9,767 bases of DNA from the NCBI GenBank assembly GCA_964474655.1, contig CAYYTU010000088.1:1-9767 (forward strand), given 5' to 3'. A program made the position numbers and the translations under genes. Source of the DNA: CAYYTU01 sp964474655. Lineage in GTDB: Bacteria > Chloroflexota > Anaerolineae > B4-G1. Position 1 is the stretch's first letter; each line of letters starts with the position of its first letter. The notes beneath the pieces are model-generated. The model did not search any database. It saw only the letters and a program-made list of their open reading frames with translations, and was not told where the DNA came from. Shown one piece after another: positions 7,501-9,767 of the stretch.

Positions 7501-7591
7501 TGTAGATCTTCCGCTCCATCTGATCGGTGCTGAGCCGACCATCGAACTGTTCACGTAGCCACGTCTCTTGCTTCGCCGTCAACTTTCCCAT
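4523..7591 (-). CDS. FAD-linked oxidase fused to Fe-S/CCG domains, with Met-rich tail
   Basis: A 1022-residue fusion starting at ATG 7591 behind AGGAGG, 24 bp after arsR. Residues about 45-215 are a PCMH-type FAD-binding domain (PRGKATSGYGG at 78-88; STVGGWLAQGGFGYGSFEYG at 148-167). Residues about 220-460 are the FAD-oxidase C-terminal domain, ending in NVMNPGKILG. Two 4Fe-4S motifs follow: C513, C516, C519, C523 and C564, C567, C570, C574. Two CCG domains come next, with C642/C647, C680-C681-G and C717/C720, then C775, C811-C812-G and C848/C850/C851, as in GlpC, LutA and HdrB. This is the arrangement of Fe-S-containing D-2-hydroxyacid (lactate or glycolate) dehydrogenases, which pass electrons from substrate through flavin and clusters to a quinone or other acceptor. 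The usual HxGDGNxH motif of the oxidase domain is degenerate here (AQGDGEPQ, about 373-380). Residues 893-1010 form an unusual Met/Pro-rich tail. The substrate is unknown. Confidence 0.9.
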   Translation of the reverse strand: MGKLTAKQETWLREQFDGRLSTDQMERKIYSHNVGVMPPLVKPLIGKALADAVVQPRSEDEVAELARWAAETGVPLIPRGKATSGYGGVLPVKGGVTVDFWRMRRIVSLDEDAMTVTVEPGIVWEELERELAKQGLALRLYPSSAPSSTVGGWLAQGGFGYGSFEYGDFPANVVSARVVLPGGEAREFTGDELDLIADAEGTTGIITAITLQIRPLEAEMVVGARFTEAGQLASALQAIVDEGLPLWSVSFINPQMAELKNQRPPKMEHGEPVDEHRPEIPEEYVAVFVFPATREEDVRASLEAIVEHSGGALLDSDLAVHEWDERFSIMHIKRLGPSLIPTEVVVPLENLAEALDDIEGDIQLPLVIEGMVAQGDGEPQVILLGFIPHDERSVGYNLAFALSLSAIQKAKRHGGRAYASGLYFAHEADDILGPERIRRLEAFKRQVDPQNVMNPGKILGNGGLLGTFMGVAGAFEPLVRTVGNLAKAPVGERIEGAGRRGVPDDVAWYAYTCAQCGYCVDVCDQYYGRGWESESPRAKWFFLKEYMAGRAELTQDWVDKFIACTTCELCNVECPLELPIEPSWLKMRGDLIDERGEMTFPPFEIMAASLRKEHNIWGSYRKDRADWAAAGLDQLPEEAEICYFPGCTASYVEQDIAQSTACLMNKAGVEFTYLGEDEACCGIPMLMAGLWDTWEEIMRHNIDAMKKRGVKTVVTSCPACWLVWKQYYPEWAEKLGIEYDFEAKHYSEILAERVQSGDLVFDQPVDMRVTWHDSCHMGRAGGIYEPPRELLKAIPGLEFVEMEHNREQGHCCGSVMSLVADPPAAKRIGDIRLREADEVEAEAVVTSCPCCEVQLRVTADKTGRDLPVIDLGAIACDAAGVSHPDSTAYALEMWATFEAMILLMKPENMAELMIELFPQMVDAMPLGMGGMMRTIGKLPGGGAMLRAMKPLFPTLFPLLMPAMMDDVMPHMLEAVEERVPMPQHMKEQMPDLMPAAMDNLMPKMLPQLVPLISDPLIDYLEE

Positions 7592-7615
7592 CGAATCGTT
7601 CCTCCTGCCATGACT

Positions 7616-7945
7616 TTAAATGTCGCTCATCAGCTCGGCCCGGCGTGCCAATCGATCGGCCAACACCTGACGCAGGATGTCCAGCGCCTCAATGACGCGA
7701 CGGTCGACGAGCGAGTAGTACGCTGCCGTCCCCTCTCGCTCCGCTATGACTAGCCCCCGTTCTCGCAGCACCTTGAGGTGATGCGAGACGGTGGACTGGG
7801 GCAGACCAAGGGCCTCAACCAGATCGGTGACCCGTTGAGGCCCTTCGTCCAACGTATAGAGGAGAAAGATGCGCTTGGGATCTGCTAACCCCTGGCAGAT
7901 CTCCGCGTGCAGCTGGTTGATCTCTTGTCGCAGGTTAGTTTCCAT
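7616..7945 (-). CDS. ArsR-family winged-helix transcriptional regulator
   Basis: A 109-residue ArsR/SmtB-type regulator. LADPKRIFLLYTL (20-32) is the conserved entry helix. The recognition region LGLPQSTVSHHLKVLRERGL (46-65) is close to the family consensus, and EREGTAAYYSL (69-79) forms the wing. The classical metal-sensing ELCVCDL segment is replaced by QRVTDLVEAL, and no His/Asp-rich site is visible in the last helix. The only cysteine is C17, in the N-terminal helix. Metal sensing of the ArsR or SmtB type is therefore unlikely. A redox or small-molecule signal is possible. No clear Shine-Dalgarno precedes ATG 7945, which is unusual beside its neighbours, but no better start is available. 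It is followed after 24 bp by the FAD/Fe-S enzyme gene, so it most likely autoregulates that two-gene unit. Confidence 0.92.
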   Translation of the reverse strand: METNLRQEINQLHAEICQGLADPKRIFLLYTLDEGPQRVTDLVEALGLPQSTVSHHLKVLRERGLVIAEREGTAAYYSLVDRRVIEALDILRQVLADRLARRAELMSDI

Positions 7946-7983
7946 AACGTGTTATTGATTGATCCAAGCATTTCGATATTCGA
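7944..7983 (-). promoter_or_regulatory. Candidate ArsR operator dyads
   Basis: Two short dyads lie between the arsR promoter and start codon. TCGATATTCGA (7973-7983) sits at the predicted transcription start, with arms TCGA/TCGA. ATAAC-GT-GTTAT (7944-7955) overlaps the start codon. ArsR-family repressors usually bind 12-2-12-like dyads over or just after the promoter, so the location fits autoregulation. The arms are short and could arise by chance. Confidence 0.35.
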
Positions 7984-7991
7984 GTGTAGTA

Positions 7992-8019
7992 ATTATACAG
8001 CCTTGTTTTGAATACGCAA
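7992..8019 (-). promoter_or_regulatory. Promoter upstream of arsR
   Basis: A perfect minus-strand TATAAT (7992-7997) lies 16 bp from TTGCGT (8014-8019), a partial -35 element. The start would be near 7985, giving a leader of about 40 nt for arsR. The AT-rich composition here contrasts with the GC-rich genes. It probably drives arsR and the FAD/Fe-S oxidoreductase. Confidence 0.6.
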
Positions 8020-8276
8020 CTCGGGAATTTGCATTGATGGAATAAAAACCGAAACCGACATCTATTTGACGAGTGAGCTATCTTATGCTAGACTTTTCGT
8101 AGCACTCTGTTGCTTGTCATTGGTGATGGTAAGAATCTTCTCCGCTGTAAAAACCCGCTTCACTTCTCAGGAGTGTGTTGCTTGCGCATTGGGAACCCTT
8201 CCCGCGACTATGAGCCCCCCTTGGTTTGCCCTGGCGCCGAGATGCGCTATGCAAGGGCTTTTTGTATCCTTTCTGC

Positions 8277-8435
8277 GGGATTTCGAAGCAGGTCGCTCAG
8301 CAAAAATGCCCTCAAGGCCGCCAAGCGTCCTTAAAGCGTGAACAAGGTAAACGAATCTGGGGTTGATACGCTTGATAAACGTGACTGTAGGCAATCTAAT
8401 GCGTCTAGGCTACCATAGAATCGCTTCGTTTGCCC
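8277..8435 (-). repeat. 155-bp intergenic repeat, copy C (inverted)
   Basis: Inverted relative to the copies at 1507-1665 and 1898-2053. The 89-bp core is bounded by GGTAAACGAA (8346-8355) and TTCGTTTGCC (8425-8434), one mismatch and the same core length as copy A. The other half is conserved from GATTTCGAAGCAG through GCAAAAATGCCCTCAAGG. Its orientation relative to the downstream response-regulator gene is the same as copy A's relative to the secreted-protein gene. Confidence 0.8.
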
Positions 8436-8577
8436 TTCTGCCGGACACGTTTGCTAGATTTTCTCTCATAGAGATTCACAGAGTCGGTTGTTCCGTGGGA
8501 ATCCCTTTATGCGTAAACTTAACGTGGAACACTCTTACTTAGAACCCTGCACAAAGTCGCGGGCTCTCCCTTGCAAA

Positions 8578-8657
8578 GCCGCTCTTCAGCGGCCTCAAAG
8601 TCGGCGTAGGCCGACTTTGCAGGCTGTAGCACGCAGTCTCACCCGCGTGCTAAGCCT
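8578..8657. repeat. Three consecutive hairpins
   Basis: Back-to-back inverted repeats. GCCGCT-CTTC-AGCGGC (8578-8593) has a perfect 6-bp stem. CAAAGTCGGC-GTAG-GCCGACTTTG (8596-8619) has a perfect 10-bp stem with a four-base loop. AGGCT-G-TAGCACGC (8621-8634) pairs with GCGTGCTA-AGCCT (8645-8657), 13 bp with one bulged G and a ten-base loop. No T run follows on either strand, so these are not simple terminators. They directly adjoin the palindromic element at 8664 and may be part of a larger compound repeat. Confidence 0.7.
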
Positions 8658-8663
8658 GTGCTG

Positions 8664-8852
8664 CGCTACCCTACACATCTTAGCGCAACTAGCTTGAATC
8701 ATCCTGAGCCCGTCGAAGGGTGATTTCAAGCGGTTTCTGCCTCGAAAACCGCAAAAGTCGTCCTTCGACAGGCTCAGGGTGACTTTTGCTAGTATCGGAT
8801 TCATACGAACTAACCTCCTGCAATGCAAGAACAAAAGTTCTGTAGGGTAGCG
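8664..8852 (+). repeat. MITE-like palindromic element, copy 2
   Basis: A 189-bp element with a perfect 12-bp terminal inverted repeat: CGCTACCCTACA (8664-8675) and TGTAGGGTAGCG (8841-8852). Inside, 8699-8719 pairs with 8762-8782 (CCTGAGCCCGTCGAAGG against CCTTCGACAGGCTCAGG plus flanks). The loop holds a perfect small stem, GCGGTTT...AAACCGC. It matches 2177-2354 in the same orientation, but the right part has a longer, different insert. No target-site duplication is obvious. Confidence 0.8.
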
Positions 8853-8986
8853 AGAGCCTGTGCAAGGAATTACATAAGAGCGACGTGGAATTGGCGCAGT
8901 TTCCCTCGTGGGCAGCGTCTCTGACGGCGATTTCGATTTGCGTTCTTGACGGACCCAGGCGTGATAAGCGTGAGAAGGAGTAGGCG

Positions 8987-9767
8987 ATGTTTGACGAGGT
9001 GGTCCAGGTGCTTTCGATTGAGGACAACCCGCTTGATGCTGAGCTGATTCAGGAGAAGCTGGAGGAGGCACAGCGCGTGGGGTGGAACCTGCCGCGCTTT
9101 GAGATTGAGCACGTCGCGCGGCTGGAGGAGGCGCTGGCGCGTCTGGAGGATGGAGCGTTCGACGTGGTGCTCAGCGATCTGGACTTACCGGATAGCCGGG
9201 CGGGCGAGACGGTCGTGACGCTGCGCGAGCACATCCCGCATATGCCCCTGGTGGTGCTGACGGGGCGTGAGGATGAGGCGCTGGCGCACAAGAGCGTCCG
9301 CGCTGGGGTGCAGGACTACCTCTATAAGGCCGAGGTCACCGGTAGTCTCCTGGCCCGCACGATGATGCATGCCATCGAGCGGCAACAAACTCACGACAGG
9401 CTGGAGCAGCGCGTGGAGGAGCGCACGGCCGAGCTCCAGGCCGAAGTCGCCGAGCGCAAGCGCGCCGAGCAGGAATTGCGTGAGAACGAGGAGCACTTCC
9501 GGCTCATCGCGGAGACCTGTACTGACGTGGTCTTCCAGCTCGATCTGGAGGGTCGGCTTACGTATTGCACGCCATCCTCGGAGCAGCTGCTGGGCTTTCC
9601 CCCTGATCAGGTGGTCGGGACTCATCTGACGCGCTTCTTCCCTCCCAGTGGGAGAGCCGAGGCGATGCAGAATTTCGAGCGCGTCATCGCCACGAGAGAA
9701 ACCAGCGTTCTTGACGCGGAGATTCTGGACTCTACCGGCGCGCCGGTTCCGATTGAGGCTATCCTAA
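8987..9767 (+). CDS. REC-coiled coil-PAS signalling protein, C-terminus beyond window
   Basis: Starts at ATG 8987 with AAGGAG six bases upstream; an in-frame TAG at 8981 excludes an earlier start. The frame is open to the right edge (260 codons). Residues 5-120 are a receiver domain with the acidic pair E12-D13, phospho-acceptor D64 (VLSDLDLPDS), T92 (VVLTG) and K114 (YLYKAE). Residues about 130-165 form a charged coiled coil (ERQQTHDRLEQRVEERTAEL onward). From about 165 a PAS domain begins (HFRLIAETCTDVVFQLDLEG, then YCTPSSEQLLGFPPDQVVG). This head is typical of REC-PAS histidine kinases, or sometimes of REC-PAS-GGDEF proteins; the output domain is outside the window. It is cytoplasmic, with no membrane segment seen. 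The gene diverges from the stress cluster, and no functional link is visible. Confidence 0.92.
   Translation, partial: MFDEVVQVLSIEDNPLDAELIQEKLEEAQRVGWNLPRFEIEHVARLEEALARLEDGAFDVVLSDLDLPDSRAGETVVTLREHIPHMPLVVLTGREDEALAHKSVRAGVQDYLYKAEVTGSLLARTMMHAIERQQTHDRLEQRVEERTAELQAEVAERKRAEQELRENEEHFRLIAETCTDVVFQLDLEGRLTYCTPSSEQLLGFPPDQVVGTHLTRFFPPSGRAEAMQNFERVIATRETSVLDAEILDSTGAPVPIEAIL

Larger units (their letters stand above)
7946..8986. other. Gene-free intergenic tract with repeats and hairpins
   Basis: About 1.04 kb between divergent genes. It contains the arsR promoter, the inverted 155-bp repeat (8277-8435), three stacked hairpins (8578-8657) and the second palindromic element (8664-8852). Short open frames on both strands lack ribosome binding sites and pass through the repeats, so I do not call them. 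Nothing recognisable is seen in 8095-8276, 8436-8577 or 8853-8970. Confidence 0.7.

Noticed and set aside
8066..8341. 91-codon plus-strand frame and overlapping short frames
   Set aside because: TTG start inside a promoter-like sequence, no ribosome site, and the frame enters the 155-bp repeat.
8578..8657. Hairpin stack as a rho-independent terminator
   Set aside because: No T run on either strand and no gene ends nearby on the strand concerned.

Overview
The window is GC-rich bacterial DNA, most likely from a member of the Chloroflexota. That assignment rests on general impression: a secreted DUF11-type repeat protein, a palindromic intergenic repeat built on CCTGAGCCCGTCGAAGG that I associate with that phylum, and strong AGGAGG ribosome binding sites. 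No marker gene is present, so it stays an inference.

Layout. Positions 1-1481 (minus strand) hold the N-terminal 493 codons of an exported DUF11-like surface protein whose end lies off the left edge. Positions 1482-2538 carry no convincing gene; they hold two direct copies of a ~155-bp repeat and one copy of a ~180-bp palindromic repeat. From 7945 down to 2596, six genes run in one direction on the minus strand: an ArsR-family regulator, a 1022-residue FAD/iron-sulfur oxidoreductase of the GlcD plus CCG-domain type with an unusual Met/Pro-rich tail, a DPSL-type ferritin (thioferritin), a class II superoxide reductase (neelaredoxin type), a glycine-zipper membrane protein and a 64-residue helical protein. 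A strong rho-independent terminator at 2539-2573 closes the run. A near-consensus promoter in front of arsR and a second one in front of the ferritin suggest two transcription units, arsR-oxidoreductase and ferritin-sor-membrane-small protein. Positions 7946-8986 are again gene-free and contain a third, inverted copy of the 155-bp repeat, a stack of three perfect hairpins and a second copy of the 180-bp element. From 8987 to the right edge on the plus strand is the start of a REC-coiled coil-PAS signalling protein.

How the genes may work together. Superoxide reductase reduces superoxide to hydrogen peroxide without making oxygen, and DPSL ferritins use peroxide to oxidise iron. Their genes are translationally coupled: the last two Arg codons of the ferritin form the Shine-Dalgarno of the reductase. 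Together they would take superoxide through peroxide to water and stored iron. The upstream flavin/Fe-S enzyme could supply electrons or simply be an oxygen-sensitive metabolic enzyme protected by the pair. Its Met-rich tail and the ArsR protein, which lacks the classical metal-binding cysteines, fit a redox-stress theme but do not prove it. The cluster is bracketed by copies of the same two repeat families, which suggests past mobility or recombination.
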